DNA of 64,000 bases from Agrocybe praecox (taxonomy: Eukaryota; Basidiomycota; Agaricomycetes; Agaricales; Agrocybaceae). The first letter of the stretch is position 1. Every line of letters begins with the position of its first letter. Position numbers and translations under genes: made by a program. Under the pieces are notes generated by a model that saw nothing but the letters and a program-made list of their open reading frames with translations, was not told the DNA's origin and did no database searches. The stretch is taken from assembly GCA_964017145.1 (NCBI GenBank), contig OZ024845.1:2356001-2420000 (forward strand), written 5' to 3'. Below, in pieces: positions 1-11,587 of the stretch.

Positions 1-1127
1 GTCATGGGCTTTGGTGATTAGCACTCCGCCTTCAACATCGCTTGGTCGGCAAACGCTCTGAGTATTGACCCTCAATGGATACTTCACCGTACCAGCTTGT
101 CCCGCCCAGTCAAAATCAATAAGGTGGATAGAAACACCCTCAGGTCTGCCCATCGTGTCTTCGTCGACGAGAATATTAATTTGGCGGATGTCACCATGAA
201 CAAGTTCCTGAGTGTGTAGCCTTTCGATGATCTCTATGACCTTTCGCTTGATAGTTAGCATTGGCTCTTCATCGAAATCGAGTTCATATTTGAGGTCGGT
301 GAGTGGGGTATATTGGGATTGCTCCATCACGATCATCTTCATCCCGTCCGGAAGGTTATCGATAGCTCGAAGAGTCGGTGCATGTCCAAGGCCTGCGAGA
401 AATCGGTGAGCAGCTTCAGAGTAGTGCCTCGTAAATTTAATGACTAGATGTTGTTCGGTTTCAGAAACCGCAGTAAAGACGAGTTTGTCGCTAATGCGGC
501 CTGTGTAGGTAAAGTTGGTCCGCAAGCCTATTCCATGCTCGAAACTAGTCGGAAATGGCCATTTACGGGGATTTTCACCAATGTCTTTATATTGTTGATC
601 TGATGGCGCCGTTTGAGCAAACGCCTTGAGTAATTCATGTGCTGCAGTTCGTGCCTGTTCGTCGTTTGTCTGTTCGTCGCGTTTCCGCTTGCTTTCACGA
701 CAAGTATGAGTCACATCCTCTACAGATCGAGGCGGCGCTTCTGCGACGATACGCAGGCACTTGGGTTCAGAGAGATGCAACCCATAGGTTGATAAAGTCT
801 CCAAGGCACGAGAAGCTGAACATCGCCATTTTTTTCAAACGCTTCGTCGGAATTAGGATCTGGAAAGCTGATCTCTTGGACCTTCCGGTCAAAGTCCTTG
901 ATTTCGGCTCTTGTAAGACCTATCGGTTGCATGACTTTCCAGAGCGTGAGATATTTCGCTGGAAGGTAGTCGAGTGCGGGGGCCCGCTTGGCCTTAATAG
1001 CCTCCTTGAGATCGTCGACAGTGGCAGTGGCAGGGATGTGTACCGAAAAGACATTACTCAAGCGATCATTGTCAACGACCAGGCAGACCAGTGTTAGAGG
1101 CTGGCCGGTGGTGGTGTTGTTGTTCAT
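1..1127 (-). CDS. Crinkler-domain protein with kinase-like C-terminus (3' end beyond window)
   Basis: The N-terminal exon (about residues 1-130, start at 1127) reads as a fungal Crinkler header, a ubiquitin-like module (LVCLVVDN, VDDLKEAIKAKRAP, a conserved LWKV, then DVQLLVPW). After a short intron near 690-725 the frame continues through a basic stretch (KRKRDEQ) into a protein-kinase-like fold. Visible there are a beta3-type lysine (LVIKFTR), the catalytic-loop motif HGDIRQINILVD and a metal-site motif IHLIDFDWAG, with DFD where kinases have DFG. The gene runs off the left edge. Crinklers were first described as host-cell effectors of oomycetes; in saprotrophic basidiomycetes the family is common and its role is unclear. 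The intron can be read as 32 nt or about 65 nt, and both restore the frame. Crinkler assignment is confident; kinase activity is inferred from motifs only. Confidence 0.85.
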
Positions 1128-1683
1128 TGATAACTAGAAGTGAATTTCGGAAGTTATTTAAAATTTCAAATTATTTTGATCTAGCCGGCTGGTCGGTTCA
1201 CGTGCACTTCGGATCATGCCGAGCACAGCTTTTCGGTAGAAGGCTTCTGTCCTATTGTAGTAGGACCTTGGCTTTTGCCTGTATTTATGTAATGCACATA
1301 TTTTAGACATATATTGATGAATAAATAATTTTGCCGAGCTTGAGTACTTGCAGTGTATTGAAGTCTGGCATTACTTTCTTCAAAAAATTACTTGGTATAC
1401 ATACCCCAGTGGAAGAGGAAAAAACTTCATCATCATCACTGCATTCTACAAGTATATCTCAACGAAACGCTGCGCTGCTGAGCGCTGATGTTTGGCTCCT
1501 TTTGGAAGATAACCGAGCAGCGTCAAGTTTTTATTTATTTATTACATATGGCGGCAATCTGATAGAGATCCTCTGTTGCGATGTAATGAATCATCCATCC
1601 TGATTTCCATACGATCCCAAGGGTATTAAACAAACGTATCTGCATCTTCAACCCCTCTTACTCTACTAGCTGCGCCTGCACCC
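1128..1683. other. Intergenic, divergent promoters
   Basis: This lies between the start of the Crinkler gene (-) and the start of the alpha/beta hydrolase (+). AT-rich stretches are present, but no coding segment or clear TATA box that I could assign. Confidence 0.5.
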
Positions 1684-3029
1684 ATGCCTCAGGTTAAAAT
1701 CCACAGTTCCTCAGGACCAGCTCTTATCAACTACACCATCTCCACTCCTAATGCAGAGAACGCCAAAAGCATAGACCCAACGCTGCCCATAGTCCTGTTC
1801 TTGCATCCAGTTTACGTTGGCCATGCGATTTTTCACAGTGCGTACCCAGTCGTATTTGACCCACCAGGTTGACCCCGCTCAATAAGATTGTCTTTGCACC
1901 CTGTGCGTATAGATCAATTCGCCAGCCCTGATATAAGACGCTTCAACCTCATTGGATTCGATTCAAGAGGTCACGGATCAACCGTTGGCGTAATTCCTTC
2001 GACGTTCAGGCGGATAGACGCTGCTGAGGATGTCCTACGATTCATGGTAAGCCTCCTGAAGAGTGTCATTTTACGGTTGCTATAATGACAGTGGCGTCGG
2101 TGATGTCAGGAGGCTCTCAGACTCCCGCCATGCCATCTTGTGGGGGTGTCCTTGGGTGCTTGCGTTGCACTGCAAACGGCCATAAGCTATCCAGAAAAGG
2201 TCCTCTCTTTGTTCATGCTGTCGCCGTTGCCACTGGTTGAGGTAAAGACATAATCGCGCTCATCATTTCCGAATGCATGATGAACATGATTTGATAGCCT
2301 GATATTGTTGCGGAGGGTCGGCAAGAGATATATGACTGTTGGGTGGAAGGACGCAAAGATGATCCAGAGAGCTCGGACCAGGAAGCTCTGCTGGACGCTA
2401 TTTTTGGCGCTCTACAGTTAGGTTTCAACGGAAGTCAAGAACCAATAGTAAACGCGTAGGTGGATTTCAATCAATGCCGCGCACCTATTCATTGATCTGT
2501 TGTTCTGCAGGCTCGCTCAACATACAATTCCCAAAGCCATCGTCAACTGGGCACCTGAGCACTTCGACGAATTCCATACGATTTCCGTGACATTTTTCAC
2601 CGACCGCAAACCCCACTCGTCGAACATTCTGCGGGAAATCAAATGTCCTATACACCTCGTACATTGTGGCCAAGATATCGCCTACCCAATTGAATATGCC
2701 GAAGAACTACGAGACCGATTCACGGAGGCGGGGCTTGATGTGCGTGTCACCCAAGTACCCGATGCACCACATTTTGGCTGTGCCACTCACCCAGAACCGT
2801 AAGTTGCCATTTTGTTTTGTTTTGGGAATTGCATAAAATTGATTTTTTGATTCTTCGTGCTAGGATAAACGAGAGTCTTCACGAATGGATTCTAGAGAAC
2901 CACAAGGGACACATCCCCCCTGCTAAAAACGGGGTCAAGTCTCCTTTCGAGTCAGAACTCGCCAAGCATGGCCTAAACGAGTTCGCGCAAACCTCCTCCG
3001 ACTCCGAAGATGATTTAATGCCAATGTAA
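1684..3029 (+). CDS. Alpha/beta hydrolase, six exons
   Basis: Joining 1684-1837, 1913-2046, 2110-2241, 2298-2455, 2511-2798 and 2864-3029 gives an uninterrupted 343-residue protein. All five introns are GT-AG. The chain shows the alpha/beta hydrolase order: a strand ending in LFLHPVY near residue 42, the FDSRGHGST segment, the nucleophile elbow GVSLGA (Ser in G-x-S-x-G), an acid in HCGQDIAYP, and the catalytic His in DAPHFG. It lacks a signal peptide, so it is probably intracellular. Similarity in layout to 3-oxoadipate enol-lactonase-like hydrolases is only general, and the substrate cannot be named. The C-terminus carries an acidic tail (DSEDDLMPM). It is convergent with the folate gene downstream, with 900 bp between them. 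Confidence 0.88.
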
Positions 3030-3929
3030 AATCGTGCTGTATCCCACAGAGCTCCTGCATGTTTTCCTTGCTTTGCATACCCTCGAAGTTGTCGATATGT
3101 TGTCGTTTCTTGTATTTTATTACGTATTTGTTTTGACTCCTGAATGAACAATCGAGCGCTTCCGATAGGGAGTATATACTAACAAGGTGGGATGTTCAGT
3201 GGGATTCCTCAGGACCAGATTGCCATCTCGGTGGGATTGGACCTGGTTGCCGTGGGTCGGAGCTTAAGCCGGCACGCTACGCCGACCCTGTCTAAAACGT
3301 GTGATGCGTGTTCGACCCCGTCACACAGCTTGTTTAGCAACCACCACCGTCCCGCTGACTGCAATTCTCGTCCGTCTTCCACCCAGGTTGCAGTACGATG
3401 ATGAAGCCAACGCTTATGCCACCTTCGAACGCAACTCTAGCCTGCAAATAGAGTGCTAACGCATTATGCGGCCTTCGCCTATAATCACAATGCAATTAAC
3501 GCGTGTTTTGAGACAGGATGGGAGGGCAATGAAGGGCTGATTCATGGCAATATGGCAAGGCACGACGAGCGGGTAGAAGAGAGTGAAAAAGGACTAGGAC
3601 GAGCTAAACACGCGCTGGCATGTCCAGGATTGTCGTCGTCCTCATGAACGGCGCACTGCCATTTTTCTTTATTCTGTTGTACTCCTTAGTTTATCCCAAT
3701 ACTTTTGACTTGGCTCAGTGCAGCGCTCAGGCTGGTTTTGACTCTTTGAGACTTCTAAGTTCTGTGCGAATTTCACATCAATTGCCGAACGCGGCATGCA
3801 GAAACAAAAACTCTTTGCCGCTGAGATGTCGAAAATACTTAAAGGGTGGATTGGTGAGCCAAAGGGTGGGATTGGAATCCCATACCACCCTCTTGGTAAT
3901 CCCTCTCCGATAGGCAGTCCTCCAAGTTT
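3030..3929. other. Intergenic between convergent genes
   Basis: 900 bp between the hydrolase stop and the cyclo-ligase stop. Open frames here are short and have no family features. The first part is presumably 3' UTR. Confidence 0.5.
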
Positions 3930-4828
3930 TTATCCCGAGATCGTCTCATGTGGTGTCACCAAAACATCGAGCTGCCAATCATGGTCGACAGTAGGTACTT
4001 GGCCCTCTTCGAGCAATTGTTCGCGTAAAGATATGCCCACTACGTCAGAACTTTAGATTCACGAACGTTCTAATCGAGAAAATTGATCATACCTAGCAGC
4101 GGTTTAGGACGGCTGAAGGAGACGTAAGACGAAATAAAGCGGTCGTAATATCCCTTCCCGTGCCCTAAACGACGTAACCCACGATCGAAAGCCACTCCTA
4201 ACACAGAAAAAGACGTCAGCGAGAGGAAAGACAAGAACATTCATTGTACCTGGAACCAAGATCATATCCAGAGTTTCTGATTGGGATTCAAGCACTTTTT
4301 ATGAAAGAACTTAGAGCCATAATAGAACGAGAAAGTCGATCGGAAATCACTTTTGTCTCTACTTTGACCCTCCCAAAGATCACCCGGCTCCCTGATTCCC
4401 CATAACCCTCGTGGAAAAGAGGCAAGGTCCTCAGCGGAGTGGACGCGTAAGAAATCCATAGAACCAGGTGCCGTACCAATCTTTGGAACATACAACTTTT
4501 TACCTTTGATAAATATAGTCAACAAGGGTGTAGCATGAAGGAAATGTGGAAATACCGTGGTGTAAGATGGCGTCCACAATCTCATCAGTCTGAGCTTCGC
4601 CAGAGGGCATACTTAGATAGCAGCTGATAGAAGTACTTTTTTTGAAGGAAGGCAAAGCCAAGATGCGTTCTGTTATTGAGTGGGCTGAACAGAATTAGTG
4701 TTTATAACAGACATGTACTCCGTTCACGTACATTGCTCGTCAATAGATGCCCGACTCAATTCGAGAAGCTTTTTGGACATTTCTTTCCGCAGAATCTTCT
4801 TTTGCATTTTCACAGCTACATGTGCCAT
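3930..4828 (-). CDS. FAU1: 5-formyltetrahydrofolate cyclo-ligase
   Basis: The enzyme converts 5-formyl-THF to 5,10-methenyl-THF using ATP. Read on the minus strand from ATG 4828, several short exons join into the expected family order: a basic N-terminal helix (KKILRKEMSKKLLELS), an ERILALPSF segment, ISCYLSMPSGEAQTDEIV, KKLYVPKI, an AEDLASFPRGLWGIREP segment, LDMILVPGVAFDRG and the signature GHGKGYYDRF, ending in LDVLVTPHETISG. The introns near 4730, 4540, 4250 and 4080 fit GT-AG. The donor of the intron before LESQSETLDM is uncertain, since two choices keep the frame. It is head to head with the PIG-P gene, with only 151 bp between start codons, so a shared promoter is likely. Confidence 0.88.
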
Positions 4829-4979
4829 CCCGAAGAGTTATAACTTATGTGGTAGCTTTGTGATCATCAACTTGAAATGTCAATGTACTGCCCACGTTGA
4901 AGGCTCGGCCAATCCCGAAAAGAAAGATGCCAGTGCCGTCTGTATTCTCTCGCAACCCATAACACGATATGAGGCTCGC

Positions 4980-5629
4980 ATGGCGGACTCTCCTTCAGAT
5001 ATCATCTTAGATACACCACAGAGATCACCAACCGCACCATATCATTGGCCGACCGAACCTGAAGATCGTCGAAGTCGCGCCCCTGAATTCTACGGTTTCG
5101 TTGCTTGGACATCAACCTATCTGCTCTTTGTGCTCTATGTCCTCTGGGCAGCACTTCCAGATGAATGGATTGAATGGACAGGTGTAACCTGGTATCCGAA
5201 TCGGTCAGCCATGTATCAAAGTTGTATGCACCGAATAAAAACTGACTAGGCGAAGCGAGTGGGCACTCTTAATACCCTCATGGACCGTCGTCGTCGTCCT
5301 TCTGAGCTATTTCGTATACTTCGCAATTGCTATACGCGCAACCCCAGCATTTGATGAAATGAGCTCGATCGCAGGTATGAGTGCGTGTAGAAGATTATAA
5401 AATATCATGTTCATCACTCTATTCTCGTTCAGACTCCCGTGTTGCTCTACCCTCCCAGGATGGTCCTGGCTATAATCCATACTACGACAGCGCAAAACCT
5501 GGATCGATACCGGAACTATATGATATTCCAATTGGGATGGTCAATAGCGTTCTATATCATGAAATTATACGGCGAGCGGCTACGAAGGCCCAAGAACATA
5601 AAGACGGCAAAAATAATACAGTTGGGTAA
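4980..5629 (+). CDS. GPI19: GPI GlcNAc-transferase subunit P (PIG-P)
   Basis: Exons 4980-5203, 5250-5374 and 5433-5629 join to 181 residues. PIG-P is a small two-span ER protein of the complex that adds GlcNAc to phosphatidylinositol, the first step of GPI anchor synthesis. The sequence shows the family hallmarks: an APEFYGFVAWTSTYLLFVLY first membrane span, the conserved WTGVTWYPNR between spans, an EWALLIPSW lead into a second hydrophobic span, and the luminal/cytosolic tail with YYD and ELYDIPIGMVN, which corresponds to the conserved D(I/L)P motif. An upstream in-frame extension to about 4698 exists but runs antisense through the first exon of the neighbouring folate gene and has no family match, so ATG 4980 was chosen. 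Confidence 0.92.
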
Positions 5630-5862
5630 AATCCTATTTTGATAAATATACATTAGATATACAGTGTCGATAGCATGGATAACAAAAATCATAAGAAAAC
5701 CCCATAGGCGCCTGTGCGCTATCACGGAAACTACGCCTACCAATAATAGTCAGGAGCAGCTACTGGTCGGAAAATATCGTTCAGTTGTCTATACAAGTTG
5801 TTGGGATGATTGAATGCTCCTTACCGGTATTGCGACAACTTCACCCTTGTTGGGGCCAAAAA

Positions 5863-8852
5863 CTATCGTAGAGTTAGTTCTGAAGGAGGCTTTGTAGTGG
5901 GGAGTGTGGGATGTACCTCTTTAGTGTTATCAAAATCATCATCATCATCCGAAATCGATTCCATCCCTTGGCTACTGAACAACTTCGCGTTGGAGATTGA
6001 CATATCCTTCCGCGACTCGAATGGCCTTTGCAGTCCATCCGGGTATTTGGTAGCGGGTGATCCTCCACAATTAGCGTGAATGGTCCCATTTGTGCTCAAC
6101 TTCGAAGGAGCCGAACGAGGAGGCTTATAATGCAACTCTGGTAGTCGCCCACTTGGGGTTGCATTTGCATTGCTCCGCTTCAGGCCATAAGGATGTACTG
6201 ACCTCGATCCAGGCGTAAAGGCTCTTCTAGGCGAAACAGGACGCAACGGAACCCGAGATGGACTTTTAATTTTCGATCCAGCCACGGAGCCAAAAGTCGT
6301 ATTTATTTGCTTCGATGGCAACGCCCATTTCTCTCGCCAGCCATTCATGACAGTCCTGACATTATCTGTAATCTGTTTTGCGCGCTTCACCTCGTCATCG
6401 TCAAGGTCGTAGTCATCCATATTGGTGATGACATCCGCTTGCTGTCCGAGAAGTTGTACAGGATCGGGGGCCTCAGGTGAAGGGCTTGGTGGGGAGGCAG
6501 AGCTCGATGTCGTTCTTTCCAACTTCAAAGGCCGTCTGATCTGACTGGCTGGGTAGCCTAATTCAGTGGAATCGTCGGGTACAAGTATTTTTCGCAAGTC
6601 AGGGCCTCGGTATAGAGTCGGTGAAGGAACTTCATCGTCGTCTGGATATGTGCCCTTTTTTGGAGTCGGCGTCTCTTCCACTAAGACTCTCCCTTGCGCC
6701 TGCGCTATTTCACCAGGATTCCATAATATCTTCCTGGGAGTCTCCTGGGAAGAGTGTCGACCGAGTGGTTTGGATTTCTTCACTGAAATTGGGCTAGATA
6801 TTGCTTGTGCACCAAAACTGTCATCTTCATCCTCATTATCGCTATTTATGACTCCCATAGATGATATTACTTGATTACGAGCACGCGTCTGCCAGGCGTG
6901 TGGTCCAGGCGGAGAAGATAGATCTTGTCCGTCCTTCGCCGTCGATGGAGAAGGGGATATATACCCGTCTTCTTGTTCAACTCCATCAGGAAAATCTTCG
7001 ACCTTCATTATTTGTTGGGTATCGATGTCATCGTCATATTGGGCTCGTAATGATAAGTCAGAAGCATCCAGTTCCGGTTCAGAAGTCTCAATCACGTCGT
7101 CGTCGTCGATCACAATATATGAATTTTCCTTGTCCTTCCCATGCGAGCGTTGCTGAGAAGGACCAGCGATAGGGGTAATACCTTCGCTGTGCCGTCTCTG
7201 CAGTCCGACAGACCGAGACCCAGATTGGGCAAAGAACTTAGACTGGGCAGTTTTCTTCACAGGAGAGGGATTGTTGCAGTGTCTCTTCTTGTTTTCTATG
7301 TCATGGTCCATGACTTCGGCCAAAGTTCGTTTTCCACTCGCTTTCCCTGTTGGTGCGTGCTTCGATACAACAGGAGCAGTCCGCTTCTCCCTAGGAATGG
7401 TGGGATTTGGTCCTAAAATATAGATTATTTTGTCAGACAGGCATCAAATATGAACCGATCAATCAAAATTTACCGAAAAAATCGAAAAGTCCCCCAGACT
7501 TTCCTGGAGTAGGGAGGCTTTGTCGAGCTTTTCCTTTGCTTTTCGCCGACGAGAGGGGTTTGGCTGGGGTGTTTGAAACGACAGGCAGAGGCTTTAGGAC
7601 TCGAGGCAAAAACTTTGGATTGATGTCGACCATGGGCATATAAGAAACGGGGTCGCAGTCTCCCAAGGCAATTTTCTTAGCCATAGAGGGATCAATGTCG
7701 CTATAAATGACGACAGTTATTATCATTAGTATCGGTTACGATACTCGCAATTGTGAAGAAACTTACCCTCCTACATAAGCGTCAAATTCTTCGTTCCAAT
7801 CCTGTCCGACGTCTATCAAATGAACTAATCGTTCGGCCCTGGGACAGTAGACGCGTTGATGTTGGAAACACTTCTCTGCTAGCCTGTATTGCTTCAAATA
7901 TCCTTGAGGGACCGACTTTTTCCCCTCCATTGCGATAACTTTGATGACTTGCTCCGCTGTCTTCCACTTCTTCAACAAACTGCAAGCTGTCTTGAGACCA
8001 ATGCCTGGTATACTAGGAAGGTAATCACATCCGCTCAAGATGGCCATTGACCGGAATTGGACGTCGGACCAGCCGATTAAAGATATTCCGTTGATGTCAG
8101 AGGCAGACGCGCAAACAGACCCGAAGTCCTTTCGCGAAATAGAAATAACAGTGGCTGCTACGGTGTCGAGTTTGAGGAGAACAGTTTGGCACCCAAAGAC
8201 GAGGAGGTCAGAGTCTTCCGTGAGAATGGCATCTGCAATTCCCGTCCGTTCGAGGTAAGCCAGTTGTGCATCAGCTTCGTAGGGCGCTACGACATATGGT
8301 ACTGATTCTGCGCGTAAGGCCTTGCATACAGTCAGAATACAGACGCAGAAAAATCACCAAGATATTAGACTCACCTTTATGAATTGGAAAGCCATCTGTG
8401 GTGTAACATCAATGCATTTTATGAAGCAATCTCGTGCCAGGGACGATTTTCCTTGCGCCATAAATGCATTACCCTTGGCTAGATTTTCCTCTCTCTTCTG
8501 TTTGCGGTCCTTCTCCGTTCCCTTCTTCGCCGGCAGTGGTCCTCCATCGAATACGATATAAGGTTCAATCCCATAATGTCGCAACAAGCGAACACGGTGC
8601 ATGGCATAATCCACGTATCTGTGCAAGAAGAGAAAATCATAAATAGATTCCTACACGATTCGGTGCAGTTTTCTGGAAGGTGTCCACTCACTTATGTGTA
8701 CCCTTTCCAGTGGCCAGCTCTGTGGCACATGAATACACTCCTCTGTGAAGCCATACATACGCGTCGACTGCTAAAGTTTTGCCTCTAAACTCGGAAAGAT
8801 GCTTGGTGACTTGAATCGACTTGAGAGCCGGTAAAAGTCCTGTAATGCCCAT
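5863..8852 (-). CDS. EXO1: Exonuclease 1 (Rad2/XPG family)
   Basis: 5'-3' DNA exonuclease and flap nuclease of mismatch repair and double-strand-break resection, nuclear. It starts with MGITGLLPALKS at 8852, the mandatory free N-terminus of the family. The N-nuclease domain shows LAVDAYVWLHRG, then FDGGPLPAKKGTEKDRKQKR. The I-nuclease domain shows PYEADAQLAYL and LTEDSDLLVFG, followed by LSGCDYLPSIPGIGLKTA (helix-hairpin-helix). Metal-binding acidic residues are all present. The long C-terminal half (5863-about 7400) is low complexity, Ser/Pro- and acid-rich, with several basic patches, as in fungal EXO1 tails that bind MLH1/MSH2. Introns are visible near 8625-8695, 8310-8375, 7700-7765 and 7415-7475. 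The 3' end is convergent with PIG-P. Confidence 0.93.
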
Positions 8853-9108
8853 GTTTTGTCGCTATGTAAGAAACTGGTGTGTCATGAAGGAAGTTGAGCA
8901 GAACTGGACACCAAGGAGGATTCTCCTTTGGGACAAGTTTTGATTTCATTTGAACAACTTCGCGAACGTCACGGGATCATATGACTTTGTAACGTACGCG
9001 ACGGACGCGACGCGTCTACTTACTTTCAATTTGTGACCGTTATCGTTGTCATTGTCATTAATTTTATTTGCTTAAAGAAATATATTGTGCTGCTATCACA
9101 GGTTGAAT

Positions 9109-10170
9109 TTATAGACTCGAGTCCGCCCAACTTCCCACCCAATAACGACAGTTATTCTTTCTCAATGTCAAGGCCTCGTTATCTAAATTACTAACCGGAA
9201 GGGTGCCTAGCCAATTCCGCTCGCCATCTTCATCAAAAATTTCCTCCAAATGTAACCCTGAGATTTGAGCCTTTCGAAGAAAGTTATCGCAAACATTTGT
9301 GTGTGTGTAGTTTCCGGCCTTTACCAAAATTGAGATAGGGTGAAGCAATTAAATCCGATAAAACACTCACTCCAATGTAAGTTCGGGCGCTTTTACTTTT
9401 GGCCAACAACATGTTGATAGAAGAGATCAAGGCATCATGGGAGTCAAAAAAATGTAGGAGATCGGAGAGTATGACCATGTCGTATCCCGAAATTTGTTGG
9501 TCGCCGTGCAATCCTCTGATAGATAGATTAATAGCGATATTCCGCTGATAACGAGGGACATACAGAAGTTCTGAGGTATCTGTTCCCCAGTCGTAACCAA
9601 CGCACTTCACTGTGCACCCAGCGGTCACGGAATCGGAATTTCTTTCCATATTCTTCTTCAGATTTCCCAGAATACCATCGTCTGGGTAGTCCGTGAGAAC
9701 GATAAGGGATGGAGGATTTGGTCTTGTGCTCAATAAAAGCGAGGGCAAAGCACTTCCTGATCCAAGTTCGATAACTATAACAGCACGCAAATTGAAAGAA
9801 TAAGCTTATAGAAAACGCGCTTTTACTGACCTGTTTTCCCCCGTGCTTCCAGGAGGCCTCTTTCGATCCTTTCAGCTAGAAATAAGGCCGGGGAAAAGAG
9901 ATGATCTGCCAGTAATGTATTCGCCTTGGATCACGACGTTGATGATTTGCCATTATGATATCAATGTACTGAGCGCACTTTTCCTTCCTGAGAGAAATTC
10001 AATTAGTATCAAAGGAGTAAACCTCTCAATAGCAATATGCATACCTTGGGAGCCAGTGTCAAGACCAAAGGACCATAACGAATAACGGAGTCATCGATTA
10101 CTGGTTTGCCGCCCAAAAATTCTAATGAGTCGCTGAGAATATCTTCTGTATCTTGTTCCGTATGCGACAT
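9109..10170 (-). CDS. EFM7/NNT1-like S-adenosylmethionine methyltransferase
   Basis: Methyltransferase-family-16 protein (seven-beta-strand class). The start at 10170 (MSHTEQDTEDILSDSLEF) matches the acidic leader of the EFM7/NNT1 group. Downstream exons give the SAM-binding motif I VIELGSGSALPSLLL, a post-I acidic strand TDYPDDGILGNLKKN, the YDWGTDTSELL segment, and the motif YDMVILSDLLHFFDSHDALI. The last exon begins VGNYTHTNVCDNFL and ends at TAA 9109. In yeast the relative Efm7 trimethylates/dimethylates elongation factor 1A at its N-terminus. That substrate is inference here. About five exons; introns lie near 9330-9370, 9780-9830 and 9985-10045. Confidence 0.82.
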
Positions 10171-11359
10171 ATTTTGTCGGTTGAATATTGGGATAACGGT
10201 AACTTTGAAAATTGAGCGTATGCAATTATGAGCGAAATCGATAGGTGGAAGATTTGATTTGTTCGAAGTGTGGCGAACCCAAAAACAAATAGATTCAAAC
10301 AACTAAGCACAAGGGGTCGCCGGGTCTGGACTCCGAGTCCCTGCAGCACGGTGCGGCCTATCTAGTATCCACAGCTTACCACCCCCTATTGTTTCTTCAG
10401 GGCCATCTGGCTGGCCCATGATGTTGTGAACGGTTTCTAGGACAGCCAATGCACACAACAGCCTACGATCACCCTCAGTGTACACTGTACTAGTTTCCCT
10501 TTTCAGTGGCCTTGGCGAAAATCAGGGAGATCATATAGTACGATACATCCAGACGACAACTGCATCTACATATGAAGCACTTTTCAGAGAGACAAGGAAC
10601 ACTCTTTCTTTCTACCATGAACATATCCATAATTAAATCACAAATTTTGGCTGCTTTGACAAGTCTCTTCTTTTTGACCTCGGTAGCGTCTACTTGAAAT
10701 CTCCATATCTCTATATACGTGACACATATCAACATCGCGTGGCAACCCACTTTGCGGCGAAGTCTTTGCGACGAACGTTTCAACTTTCGCGGGACTTCTG
10801 AAATCAGGTTGCACAGTTGCCCCTTTACTAGCAGTGTTAGGAATCGACAACGCGATTGGGTTATGGAAATGTCGAACTTCTGATCATTTCTCCTGACTTC
10901 TCCGTAAGCGCCGTCTCTGGGAGGTCACTTGCCTCTGTAATACTTCTCTAGGTCACCAGGCCTTGAAATAGCTTCGAATATGCTCTATCGACTTCTGTCG
11001 ATGATGCTACTTACATTGTAATTGATCCAATATTGTCAAGAAGAAAACATAGGTGCCGATGCAAAAACCTTTGGAGCTCATCGCTGACCATTAGAAATTC
11101 CCCCCTCCAATGGACCTTTCAGAGATGGATGTTCTACATACTGTGGCTTTGGCATGGGATCCTGTCGGATGTAATCTCTTTACGTGGACTTCCCTTTCTC
11201 CTGACACGACCTTACACTAGTTGACGATACAACTTTACTGCCAAGAATTGCTCAGCTTGCGTTTTTCTAGTCATCGAATAGAATATCGCCAAGTAGCCAA
11301 GGTCGACTTCTTTGCTACAATGTCAAGTCCAACTGTGGCTTATCGACACTCTGGGGGGA
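10171..11359. other. Intergenic, possible gene remnants
   Basis: About 1.2 kb without a convincing gene. Minus-strand frames around 10303-10500 (GDRRLLCALAVLETVHNIMG) and 10490-10850 read as protein-like but have no start, no clear splice chain and no family I recognise. They may be fragments of a lost gene. Confidence 0.4.
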
Positions 11360-11366
11360 TATAAAA
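11360..11366 (+). promoter_or_regulatory. TATA box of the carbonic anhydrase gene
   Basis: TATAAAA lies about 225 bp before the start codon and is followed by a pyrimidine-rich tract (about 11395-11475), a common layout for strongly expressed fungal genes. Confidence 0.55.
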
Positions 11367-11587
11367 CGAACAGGATCTATTAGCCTTCAATTCATCCCTC
11401 TCATCTTTTTCTTTTGGTTTTTTTGGGTTGACTCCCTTTAGGTTTTTCTTTCTTTTCTTCCAGGCGCCAGCTTCGTCTTTCCGTCGACCCTTGAACGCCA
11501 GTCGTTCTCTTTGACTTCAATTTTTGTTATCCTTTCAACTCTCTGTTACTAAACATTCGTTCCATCTCCGTCTCGTCGTTTTTTACC

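Noticed and set aside
639..1097. 152-codon plus-strand frame
   Set aside because: It is antisense to the Crinkler exon, which has clear family features; no features of its own.
3281..3340. Possible tRNA B-box (GTTCGACCC)
   Set aside because: No matching A-box or cloverleaf stem pairing could be drawn.
4698..4979. N-terminal extension of PIG-P
   Set aside because: It overlaps the first exon of the folate gene in antisense and does not resemble PIG-P; ATG 4980 fits the family.
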